DNA of 64,000 nucleotides from Streptomyces alanosinicus (GTDB lineage: Bacteria > Actinomycetota > Actinomycetes > Streptomycetales > Streptomycetaceae), in the NCBI RefSeq assembly GCF_014650595.1, contig NZ_BMVG01000001.1, forward strand, positions 1,054,001 through 1,118,000, given 5' to 3'. A program made the position numbers and the translations under genes. The notes beneath the pieces are model-generated. The model was not told the DNA's origin and searched no databases. It worked only from the letters and a program-made list of their open reading frames with translations. Below are positions 1-7,139 of this stretch, one piece after another (positions within the stretch are counted from its first letter, which is position 1; each line of letters opens with the position of its first letter).

Positions 1-871
1 AATGAAGCCGTGCGCCGCGGCCGGGGTCGTGCACCGGGATGGCGGCGACGGCCTTCCGGATCAGCCCGATCGCCTCGGTGGCCGCCGCCTCGTCGTGCCG
101 GGCGCCTGCCCAGGCGAACAGCACGATGCCGAGGTTGTTGCCGTACATCAGCTGGTTGGGGTGGTGGGCGGGGGCCGTGGCGACCGCCCGGCGGGCGACC
201 GCGACCGCCTCGTCGAGGACCGCCATGTCCTTGTCGCGCTGGTGCAGTCGCAGCAGCGCGAGCCCCAGGTTGCTCAGGAACATGGCCCGCTCGGGATGCA
301 GGGTGGCGGCCACGGCCCGGCGGGCGGCCGCGACCGACTCGTCCAGCGCGGCGCCGTCCTCGGTGTGCTCGTAGCTCAGCCGCAGGACGTGCCCCAGGTT
401 GTTGAGGCACATGGCGCGGTCGAGCCCGGGGGTGAGGGAGCCGGCGCTCGCGGCACGGAACAGGTCCACGGCCCGGCGCAGCAGCGGCGGCCGGCGGTCG
501 GCTTCATAGGCGTGGGCCAAGGCGAGGCCGAGTTCGAGGGCCGCGTCACCCGGTATGCCCTCGCTTCCGCGCTCCTCGAACGCCGGCAGCAGTGGTTCCG
601 GTACGGCGTCCGGGTCCGCCTCGTGCACCGGGGCCAGACGGCGGACGGCCTCGACCAGTTCCTCCAGGGTGGGTTCCGTGCTGTAGCGGAACCAGTGGAA
701 CCAGCCAAGGATGTGGCACGCCTCGACATCGGCGCTCCGCTCGACGGCCGCGGCCAGAGCGGCGGCCGTCCGCCCGGTGCCGGATGTGAACAGTTCCCGG
801 GCGTCGCCCGTCTCGACGGCCTCGTCGATACGGCGCCGCAATTCGGCGAGCAGTTCGTCCCGGCCGTCCAT
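1..871 (-). CDS. TPR-repeat protein, N-terminal part (cut by left edge)
   Basis: The minus strand reads open from an ATG at 871 to the edge of the window (about 290 residues visible, no stop), so the C-terminus is missing. The protein begins MDGRDELLAELRRRIDE. From about residue 150 it shows three helical repeats, each opening with a Met and an NNLG or SNLG motif followed by LDE.VA.ARRAV, spaced about 44 residues. This is the tetratricopeptide pattern of actinobacterial proteins that often end in a CHAT caspase-like protease or other effector domain. That end is outside the window, so the effector is unknown. The gene is divergent from a small Cys-containing gene across a 112-bp gap with an inverted repeat. 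Its start has GAGGTGC and GGGGG upstream. TPR identity is clear; membership of a CHAT system is inference. Confidence 0.75.
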   Translation of the reverse strand, partial: MDGRDELLAELRRRIDEAVETGDARELFTSGTGRTAAALAAAVERSADVEACHILGWFHWFRYSTEPTLEELVEAVRRLAPVHEADPDAVPEPLLPAFEERGSEGIPGDAALELGLALAHAYEADRRPPLLRRAVDLFRAASAGSLTPGLDRAMCLNNLGHVLRLSYEHTEDGAALDESVAAARRAVAATLHPERAMFLSNLGLALLRLHQRDKDMAVLDEAVAVARRAVATAPAHHPNQLMYGNNLGIVLFAWAGARHDEAAATEAIGLIRKAVAAIPVHDPGRGARLH

Positions 872-921
872 CGCATCCCCCGCACCTCGCGCCGCGCACC
901 TCTGCCAGGACGGTACATTGA

Positions 922-948
922 CAACTCTCGCCGATGGAAAGAGAGTTG
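922..948. promoter_or_regulatory. Inverted repeat in divergent promoter region
   Basis: Arms CAACTCTC (922-929) and GAGAGTTG (941-948) are perfect inverted repeats around an 11-bp spacer. The left arm overlaps a TTGACA hexamer at 918-923 that could be a -35 element for the rightward gene at 984. The -10 is not convincing. A repressor or autoregulator site is possible; no family is recognised. Confidence 0.4.
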
Positions 949-983
949 ACGGCCAGCCGCGACGCGAGGGGGAAGTGGGGCCG

Positions 984-1376
984 GTGAAGGGCGTGGAACA
1001 CCGACTGGGCCTCCTGTGCGATCAGCTCACCCGGCACGAGACGATGGCCGCGGAGATCGAGACGGCCGGCGCAGGCACGGAGCTGGGCGAACTGCTCGCC
1101 CTGATCGGCCGGGGACCCGGCTCGGCCGCGGACCCGGAGCGGGCGGCGCAGTTGCTGGACGCCATCGAGGACGCCTGTGCCCGGAACTCCCTGAGTCCGC
1201 TCGCCGTGCGCGACCACACCGACTCCCGGCTGCCGGGCGGTTTCGGGCTGCGGCCCGAGGGGCGGGCCTGGGTGTGTCCGATGGGCGCCTGCGATCGTGT
1301 GGTCCTGCCCGAGGAGGCGAACGAGCGGCCGCGGTGCGCGTCCGGCGAGCCGCTGCGACCTTATCCGCCGCTCTGA
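984..1376 (+). CDS. Small hypothetical protein with C-terminal Cys motif
   Basis: 130-residue protein started at GTG 984 because AGGGGGAA lies about 9 nt upstream; an in-frame GTG at 975 and ATG at 1044 are alternatives. The N-terminal two thirds is helical and acidic/Ala-rich. The C-terminal part has W-V-C-P-M-G-A-C-D followed by R-P-R-C, resembling a degenerate zinc-binding knuckle with only three Cys. Its stop overlaps the ATG of the next gene (TGATG), so the two are probably translationally coupled. It sits next to a divergent TPR protein. I do not recognise a named family; an adaptor role is only a guess from context. Confidence 0.65.
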   Translation: MKGVEHRLGLLCDQLTRHETMAAEIETAGAGTELGELLALIGRGPGSAADPERAAQLLDAIEDACARNSLSPLAVRDHTDSRLPGGFGLRPEGRAWVCPMGACDRVVLPEEANERPRCASGEPLRPYPPL

Positions 1377-2269
1377 TGACCGCGCTGCTGGCCGGCGTCG
1401 GCACCCGCATCGCGGAACGGTGGCTCCAGACGGTGGTCCTGGCCGGTCTGCTGTGGGTCGCGACGCTGGTCGTCGCCGTGCGGCTGGGCCACGCCCACCC
1501 CTTCGACACCGTGCGGCTGACCGACTGGCTCGACCGGATCGCCGCGCACCGGACGGGGCACAGCTCCGCGGCCATCCTGCTGGTCACCGCCGCCGCGCTG
1601 CTGGCCGCGGGCGCCGTGGGGCTGGTGGCCGACGCGCTCGGCGGGCTGTTCCAGTGGCTCTGGGGCGCGGACGGGGCGGGGCTGCCGGGCTCCCTTCTCC
1701 TGCGCTGGCGGCGCAACCGGTGGCGGCGGCTCAGGGAGCGCGACCGGCGGGCCGTCGCCCGTGCCGCGGCTCGGGCCGGCCCGGGCGGATGGCTGGTCCG
1801 AGCCCGCGGCCACCGGGCCGTTCGCCGTCGGCGGGCGCCGGAGCCGCAGCGCCCCACTCGGATCGGAGAGTGCTTCGCCTCCGTCGCCGTCCGCCTGCAC
1901 GCGCGGTACCGCCTCGACCTGGAACCGGCCTGGCCCCGGCTGTGGGCGCTGCTGCCCGAGCCCCTGCGCCTCGACCTCGCCGGGGCCCGCACGGCCTACG
2001 ACGCCGCGGCCCGGCTGGCCGGCTGGGGTCTGCTCTATGCGGCTGTGGCGCTCCTCTGGTGGCCCGCCGCCCTGGTCGCGGCGGGTGTGCTCGCGCTCTC
2101 CGTCGCGCGGGCCCGAGCCGCCGCGGCCGTCCTCGCCGCCCTGGTCGAGGCCGCCGTCGACCTGCATCTCACCGCTCTCGGTGAGCGACTCGGCGTCGAG
2201 GCCGGCGAGATCGGCCGGCTGGGATCGGCGATCGGCCACCGCCTGGAACCACCGAACGCGTCACCTTGA
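1376..2269 (+). CDS. Hypothetical multi-pass membrane protein
   Basis: 297 residues, ATG at 1376 overlapping the preceding TGA. Hydrophobic segments fall at about residues 17-38 and 63-88, and as a pair within 222-262. Between them is a strongly basic Arg-rich loop (WRRNRWRRLRERDRR) that should face the cytoplasm by the positive-inside rule, and a central domain with the segment RIGECFASVAVRLHARY. The coupled small Cys-containing gene upstream suggests the two work together at the membrane. No enzymatic motif is visible and no family name can be given. Continuous reading frame and typical third-position G/C support a real gene. Confidence 0.7.
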   Translation: MTALLAGVGTRIAERWLQTVVLAGLLWVATLVVAVRLGHAHPFDTVRLTDWLDRIAAHRTGHSSAAILLVTAAALLAAGAVGLVADALGGLFQWLWGADGAGLPGSLLLRWRRNRWRRLRERDRRAVARAAARAGPGGWLVRARGHRAVRRRRAPEPQRPTRIGECFASVAVRLHARYRLDLEPAWPRLWALLPEPLRLDLAGARTAYDAAARLAGWGLLYAAVALLWWPAALVAAGVLALSVARARAAAAVLAALVEAAVDLHLTALGERLGVEAGEIGRLGSAIGHRLEPPNASP

Positions 2270-2403
2270 ACGCGCCGCCCTGAACGCGTCATCTTGACGG
2301 CCGGCCGGCCCGGTCCTCGTAACTGCCTCTGTTGTGAAGGCCGTTCCTCCGATAGCTTCCGGCGCACATGTGTCTCACATCGGTCACACAGGGGAGAGTG
2401 CGC

Positions 2404-3822
2404 ATGCGCAAGGCGCTCAGATGGCTGCTGGCGCTCGCGGTGCTGTTCGGCACGCTGAGTGGTACGGCGGCGAGTGCGGCCACCGCCGCCAGGTCCGGGC
2501 CCACCGACATCAAGGACCGGCTGCTGTCCATACCGGGCATGAGCCTGATCGAGGAGAAGCCGTATCCCGGCTACCGCTACTTCGTCCTGAACTACACCCA
2601 GCCGGTCGACCACCGGCACCCGGACCGCGGCACCTTCCAGCAGCGGATCACCGTGCTGCACAAGGACACCAGCCGCCCGACGGTCTTCTACACCAGCGGC
2701 TACAACGTCTCCACGAACCCCTCGCGCAGCGAGCCCACCCGGATCGTGGACGGCAACCAGGTCTCTCTGGAGTACCGCTTCTTCACCCCGTCCCGCCCCG
2801 ACCCGGCCGACTGGTCCAAGCTGGACATCTGGCAGGCGGCCAGTGACCAGCACCGGGTGTTCGAGGCCCTGAAGCCGGTCTACGGCGGCCACTGGATCGC
2901 CACCGGCGGCTCCAAGGGCGGCATGACGGCGACGTACTACAAGCGGTTCTACCCGCGCGACATGGACGGCGTGGTCGCCTACGTCGCGCCCAACGACGTC
3001 GTCAACAACGAGGACTCGGCCTACGACCGCTTCTTCACCACCGTCGGCACCAAGGAGTGCCGGGACCGGGTGGACGCCGTCCAGCGGGAGGCGCTGGTGC
3101 GCCGGGCGCCGCTGGAGAAGCGGTACGCGCAGTACGCCGCCGGCAAGGGGTACACCTTCGACACGGTCGGCGGACTGGACAAGGCCTACGAGGCGGTCGT
3201 CCTCGACTATGCGTGGAGCTTCTGGCAGTACAGCCTGCTGAAGGACTGCGACACCGTGCCGGCGCACGCGGCGACCGCGAGCGACGAGGACATCTGGAAG
3301 TCGGTCGACACCATCTCCGGTTTCGCCGCCTACACCGACCAGGGTCTCGCCCCGTTCACGCCGTACTACTACCAGGCCGGCACCCAGCTGGGCTCGCCGA
3401 CCATCCACTTCCCTTACATCGAGCGGAAGTTGATCCGGTACGGCTACCAGCCGCCGCGCAACTTCGTGCCCCGTTCCATCCCGATGCGCTTCAAGCCGTA
3501 CGCCATGCGGGACGTGGACACCTGGGTGCGGCACCACGCGACGCACATGCTCTTCGTGTACGGCCAGAACGACCCGTGGGGCTCGGAGCGGTTCCGGGTC
3601 GGGGCGGGCGCCCGTGACTCCTATGTCCTCACCGCGCCCGGCATGAACCACGGCGCCAACGTGGCGGGCCTGGTGCCGGCCGAGAACGCCCTCGCGACGG
3701 GGCGCATCCTGCAGTGGGCGGGGGTCTCCTCGGCCGACGTCGCCAAGGCCGAGCCCCTGGCCCGCTTCGACGTCAGTCTGGATGCGCGGAATGCCGAGCG
3801 CGAGCCCGTGTTGAAGCCGTAG
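2404..3822 (+). CDS. Secreted S37-family aminopeptidase (PS-10 type)
   Basis: 472 residues from ATG 2404 with GGGGAGAG about 6 nt upstream. A Sec signal peptide ending at ASAATAA precedes a mature domain starting IKDRLLSIPGM. The nucleophile elbow GGSKGG places Ser at about residue 170; YGQNDPWG gives an Asp near 390 and GMNHG a His near 416, the order expected of an alpha/beta-hydrolase serine peptidase. The overall pattern (YFVLNYTQPVDH, YTSGYNV, YVAPNDVVN) fits peptidase family S37, the Streptomyces secreted tripeptidyl/prolyl aminopeptidases that trim exported proteins or feed on extracellular peptides. Length is usual for the family. It is monocistronic and nearly abuts the convergent lipoprotein gene. 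Confidence 0.88.
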   Translation: MRKALRWLLALAVLFGTLSGTAASAATAARSGPTDIKDRLLSIPGMSLIEEKPYPGYRYFVLNYTQPVDHRHPDRGTFQQRITVLHKDTSRPTVFYTSGYNVSTNPSRSEPTRIVDGNQVSLEYRFFTPSRPDPADWSKLDIWQAASDQHRVFEALKPVYGGHWIATGGSKGGMTATYYKRFYPRDMDGVVAYVAPNDVVNNEDSAYDRFFTTVGTKECRDRVDAVQREALVRRAPLEKRYAQYAAGKGYTFDTVGGLDKAYEAVVLDYAWSFWQYSLLKDCDTVPAHAATASDEDIWKSVDTISGFAAYTDQGLAPFTPYYYQAGTQLGSPTIHFPYIERKLIRYGYQPPRNFVPRSIPMRFKPYAMRDVDTWVRHHATHMLFVYGQNDPWGSERFRVGAGARDSYVLTAPGMNHGANVAGLVPAENALATGRILQWAGVSSADVAKAEPLARFDVSLDARNAEREPVLKP

Positions 3823-3826
3823 CGGC

Positions 3827-4417
3827 TCACAGCCGGCGTGCGCAGCCCACCGGATCGCCGCCGCCCAGCTGGACGTAGAGCGTCGTCGACGCGGGGCAGT
3901 CGTCCCGCGTCGGCGCCGCCCTGGTGATGCGGTACTGGGGCCGGTGTCCGCCCGAGCCGTCGCACGGGGTCTCGCGGACCTCGCCCGCGCCGGAGGTGTA
4001 CACACAGTCGCCCGGGATCGTGCGCGGGCCGCCTCCGCCCCCGGGGTCGCCGGGGTGCGGGGGCTCCAGGTCGCGCATGCAGGCGTAGCCCGGGGGGATC
4101 GTGGCCTGGGCGCTGATGTGCAGCACGAAGTCGGTTGCCGGCGGGCACAGCGGGCCGTCGGTGGCGGCGCCGTCGTAGCGGGCGACGACCCTGGCCGCCG
4201 CCCGCTCGCTGGTGCAGGGCACCTCGGTGAAGCTGGTCGTGCCGAAGGAGCTGCACTCGCCGACCGCGAGGAACTCGGCGCCATAGCCGCCGGTCGTGGC
4301 CGGGGTGGGGCGGGCGTCGCCGACCGGGGTGCCCGGCCGCTCCCGGCAGCCGGCCAGCAGGACGGCCGGCAGCAGGCACACGAGGCACACGGCTCCGACC
4401 GCACCTTTCCCACGCAT
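3827..4417 (-). CDS. Cys-rich secreted lipoprotein
   Basis: 196 residues. ATG 4417 is preferred over ATG 4423 because AGGGGG lies 6 nt upstream of the former. The signal peptide ends in the lipobox LLAGC (Cys24), predicting anchoring to the outer face of the membrane. The mature part has eight further Cys, enough for four disulfides, and a segment of the form VGECSSFGTTSFTEVPC that resembles the septum-formation/DUF pattern of actinobacterial exported proteins. A Gly-rich stretch (DPGGGGGP) separates two Cys clusters. It lies between S37 peptidase (convergent) and the GH3 enzyme (same strand, upstream). Function unknown. Confidence 0.75.
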   Translation of the reverse strand: MRGKGAVGAVCLVCLLPAVLLAGCRERPGTPVGDARPTPATTGGYGAEFLAVGECSSFGTTSFTEVPCTSERAAARVVARYDGAATDGPLCPPATDFVLHISAQATIPPGYACMRDLEPPHPGDPGGGGGPRTIPGDCVYTSGAGEVRETPCDGSGGHRPQYRITRAAPTRDDCPASTTLYVQLGGGDPVGCARRL

Positions 4418-4505
4418 CGCCATCCCCCTGACACCCCCGTCCAGCGTGGCCCCCGGCAGCGCGGCCACGCCAGACATGGACGAGGGTTTCCGCCCTTCGG
4501 GGGGA

Positions 4506-6341
4506 TTACGCCGGGTGTGTGGCGTACGACGGGTACGTCAGGCCGTGCCCGATCGGATACAGCACCTGACTGGGGTCGTCGGCCCGCTGCACCGGCACCG
4601 GCAGCCTGCCGCGCGGGGCCACGCGTCCGGCGATCACCCGTGCGGCGGCGCGCACTTCGACGTCCGTCCAGCCGTAGGACGTCAGACAGGCCTTGACGGA
4701 GGGCAGTTGAGCCACGTCGTAGGGGTTGCGGACGGCGAGGACGGCGAGCGGCCTGCCCGTGGCCAGCAGCTGGGACACCAGGGTGCGCTGCGCGTTGTCC
4801 GCCGTCACGTTGTACGTCGTCACGACCACGGCGTCCGCGTCCCGCGCGGCCGTGACCGCCTCGGCGACGGCCGCGGCGGAGGGCGCGGTGCCCGTGGACC
4901 GGGCGGTGGCGGTGAAGCCCAGCTCGGTGAGGGCGGCGGCCAGCACACCGGTGGGCGGTCCTGTGGTGCCCGAGGGGGAGTCCGGGTCCGCGCCGACGAC
5001 CAGGATCCGGCACTCGGTACGGGGGGCGAAGGGGAGGGTGCGGTCCTCGTTGACCAGCAGGGTGGTGGTGCGCTCGGCGATCCGGTCGGCGGCGGCCAGA
5101 TGCGCCCTGGTGCCCACCGTGCGCTCGATGGCCCCCCGGCCGGCGCGGGTGTGGTCGAAGAGTCCGATCCGGGCCTTCAGCCGCAGAATGCGCAGGATCG
5201 ATTCGTCCAGGCGGGACTCGGTCAACTCGCCGTCCTGGACGGCCTTCAGCACGGCGTTGAACGCCACGTCGATCGACGGCGGGTTGAGCAGCTGGTCGAC
5301 GCCGGCCTTCAGGGCGAGGACCGGCACCCGGTCGTCGCCGTACTTGGTGCGGACGCCCTCCATGCCGAGGGAGTCGGTGATCACGACCCCGTCGTAGCCG
5401 AGTTCGCCGCGCAGGATGCCGGTGACGACGGGGTGGGAGAGGGTGGCCGGGTCGCCGGAGTCGTCCAGGGCCGGGAACTGGATGTGCGCCGTCATGATCG
5501 AGTCGATGCCCGCGGCGATCGCGGCCCGGAAGGGCACGGCGTCCAGCTTCTCCCACAGCGCGCGGCTGTGGGTGATGACGGGGAAGCCGGTGTGGCTGTC
5601 GACGGCGGTGTCGCCGTGGCCCGGGAAGTGCTTGGCGGTCGCCGCGACCCGGGAGGTCTGATAGCCCGCCACCTCGGCGGCCACCAGTGCGGCGACGGCG
5701 CCCGGGTCGGCGCCGAACGACCGTACGCCGATGATCGGGTTGGCCGGGTTGACGTTGACGTCGGCGTCCGGGGAGTAGTCCTGGTTGATGCCCATCGCGC
5801 GCAGTTCGGCGCCGGAGATCCGGCCGAGGGTGTGCGCGTCGGCGCGGGAGCGGGCGGCGCCGACGGCCATGGCGCCGGGGAAGAGCGTGGCGGGCTTGCC
5901 GACCCGGCAGACCGCGCCGTGCTCCTGGTCGGTGGAGACGAGCACCGGCAGGCCACGCGGCTGGTCCAGGGAGGCCCGCTGGATGCCGTCGGAGAGGTCC
6001 GCGATCTGGTACGGGTCCCGGGTGTTGTGGGCCCAGGTGAAGTAGATGATGCCGCCGACGCGGTACTTCGCGATCAGCTCGGCGGCCGTGCGGACGCCCA
6101 GCTCCTTGAGGTTGGCGTCGATGTCGGCCTGGTCGGGAGCGGTGGCGGAGTGGCCGTAGACCCGCATCACGAAGAGCTGGCCGACCTTCTCCCGAAGCGT
6201 CATCCGGGAGACGAGGGAGCGCAGCCGGCGGGCGTCGGGGGGCGCGGCGGCACGGGCGTCGGTCGGTACGGTCAGCGCGGCGGTGAGGCCCGCGGTCGCG
6301 GCGAGGACGGCGCGTCTGGACGGTCTGCCGGGGTCGGACAC
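4506..6341 (-). CDS. Secreted GH3 beta-N-acetylglucosaminidase
   Basis: 611 residues from GTG 6341, chosen because GGAAGGAG sits 6 nt upstream; the longer open frame has no ribosome site. The N-terminus carries a Tat-type signal (SRRAVLAATAGL, cleavage near ARAAA). The GH3 N-terminal barrel has the N-acetylglucosaminidase signature KHFPGHGDT..DSH at about residues 236-250 and the nucleophile Asp in VITDSLGME near 322. A C-terminal GH3 alpha/beta domain follows (RILVVGAD, VVTTYNVTADNAQR). It should release GlcNAc from chitin or peptidoglycan fragments outside the cell, feeding the amino-sugar regulon seen elsewhere in the window (GH20, glmS). Assignment to NagZ-like GH3 is firm; the natural substrate is inferred. 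Confidence 0.9.
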   Translation of the reverse strand: MSDPGRPSRRAVLAATAGLTAALTVPTDARAAAPPDARRLRSLVSRMTLREKVGQLFVMRVYGHSATAPDQADIDANLKELGVRTAAELIAKYRVGGIIYFTWAHNTRDPYQIADLSDGIQRASLDQPRGLPVLVSTDQEHGAVCRVGKPATLFPGAMAVGAARSRADAHTLGRISGAELRAMGINQDYSPDADVNVNPANPIIGVRSFGADPGAVAALVAAEVAGYQTSRVAATAKHFPGHGDTAVDSHTGFPVITHSRALWEKLDAVPFRAAIAAGIDSIMTAHIQFPALDDSGDPATLSHPVVTGILRGELGYDGVVITDSLGMEGVRTKYGDDRVPVLALKAGVDQLLNPPSIDVAFNAVLKAVQDGELTESRLDESILRILRLKARIGLFDHTRAGRGAIERTVGTRAHLAAADRIAERTTTLLVNEDRTLPFAPRTECRILVVGADPDSPSGTTGPPTGVLAAALTELGFTATARSTGTAPSAAAVAEAVTAARDADAVVVTTYNVTADNAQRTLVSQLLATGRPLAVLAVRNPYDVAQLPSVKACLTSYGWTDVEVRAAARVIAGRVAPRGRLPVPVQRADDPSQVLYPIGHGLTYPSYATHPA

Positions 6342-6658
6342 GTGCGCTCCTTCCAGAGGAGAACCGCTGAAGGAAACTTCCGAGGAGTCACGAATATCCG
6401 GGAGGTTTCTTTCCGTCAAGGGAAAGCACAGTAACCGCAAGAGGGGCCGCCATCGGCGCATTGAGGGGGGCGCGCCGATGGCGACGGGCTGTCGGCCGGA
6501 TGCGGCGGAGAGGGTGGTCGGCGCTCGCTGCCAGGCGTGCACGCCGACACCGCACCACGGAAGACTCCTCCGGCAGCCTGGCCGTTGGACGGGCCGGACA
6601 CCGGGCCGGTTCCCGCAGCCCGGCGTCCCGGCCGGCCGTCAGCGCCGGGGGCGGGCCG
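6342..6658. other. Intergenic region with strong inverted repeat
   Basis: This 317-bp stretch between the GH3 start and the 3' end of the next minus-strand gene has no supportable gene. It holds a perfect 12-bp inverted repeat, CGCCATCGGCGC at 6448-6459 and its complement at 6472-6483, with a 12-nt loop. It also has smaller repeats near the GH3 start (GGAAACTTCC about 6374-6383). The 12-bp hairpin has no T-run, so it may be an operator, a leader structure or a weak terminator of the small secreted gene. No DasR-like site was recognised here. Confidence 0.5.
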
Positions 6659-7051
6659 TCAGCACAGGATCCAGCCCGTGTTGACGCCCGGCTTCCCCAC
6701 CGAGCCCTTGATCCACACGCAGCGGTGGCCGGCGTGGACGGTGACCGGGCCCGCGAGGTACTTGTAGCGGCCCGTGTCGACGACCGGCCGGCCGCCCCTG
6801 ACCTGGAGGCTGACGGACATGGTCTGGGTGCGGCCCGACTTCCGGGCGACGGTCACGGCGCAGACGTAGCCGTTGTTGTTGTAGACGTGTGTGACGCCGG
6901 TGCTGAACGACAGGGTCTGTACCTCCCGCCCGCCGCAGCCGCCACCCGTGGCGGCCTGGGCGGCGCCGGATGTCGCGAGGCCGAGCGTCCCGGCCGCGGC
7001 CAGCACCGCCGCGCCGAGCGCCAGCCGTCGGCGTATCCCACTTCTGTCCAC
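6659..7051 (-). CDS. Small secreted protein, four Cys
   Basis: 130 residues. GTG 7051 is chosen because GGGGAGGA lies 5-6 nt upstream; an ATG at 7078 is weaker. The N-terminus DRSGIRRRLALGAAVLAAAG is a classic Sec signal with cleavage near AAQAA. The mature part of about 95 residues has four Cys (GCGG, YVCAV, HRCVW and a final C-terminal Cys), suggesting two disulfides and a compact beta-rich fold. No catalytic motif is visible. It is a single gene downstream of the ABC exporter on the same strand (88-bp gap). Family not recognised. Confidence 0.72.
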   Translation of the reverse strand: MDRSGIRRRLALGAAVLAAAGTLGLATSGAAQAATGGGCGGREVQTLSFSTGVTHVYNNNGYVCAVTVARKSGRTQTMSVSLQVRGGRPVVDTGRYKYLAGPVTVHAGHRCVWIKGSVGKPGVNTGWILC

Positions 7052-7139
7052 TGTTGTCCTCCCCGTCCTCGCGGTCATATCCCCCGTCAGCCGTACGGAT
7101 GTACGGACGCACGACGTATGTCGCATGGTTGCACGACCG

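Noticed and set aside
2..949. Plus-strand open frame of 315 codons at the left edge
   Set aside because: It is antisense to the TPR gene, has no ribosome site and an implausible composition; the minus-strand frame has clear repeats.
2035..5556. Minus-strand open frame of over 1100 codons
   Set aside because: It crosses the S37, lipoprotein and GH3 genes in wrong frames; long frames without stops are common in such GC-rich DNA.
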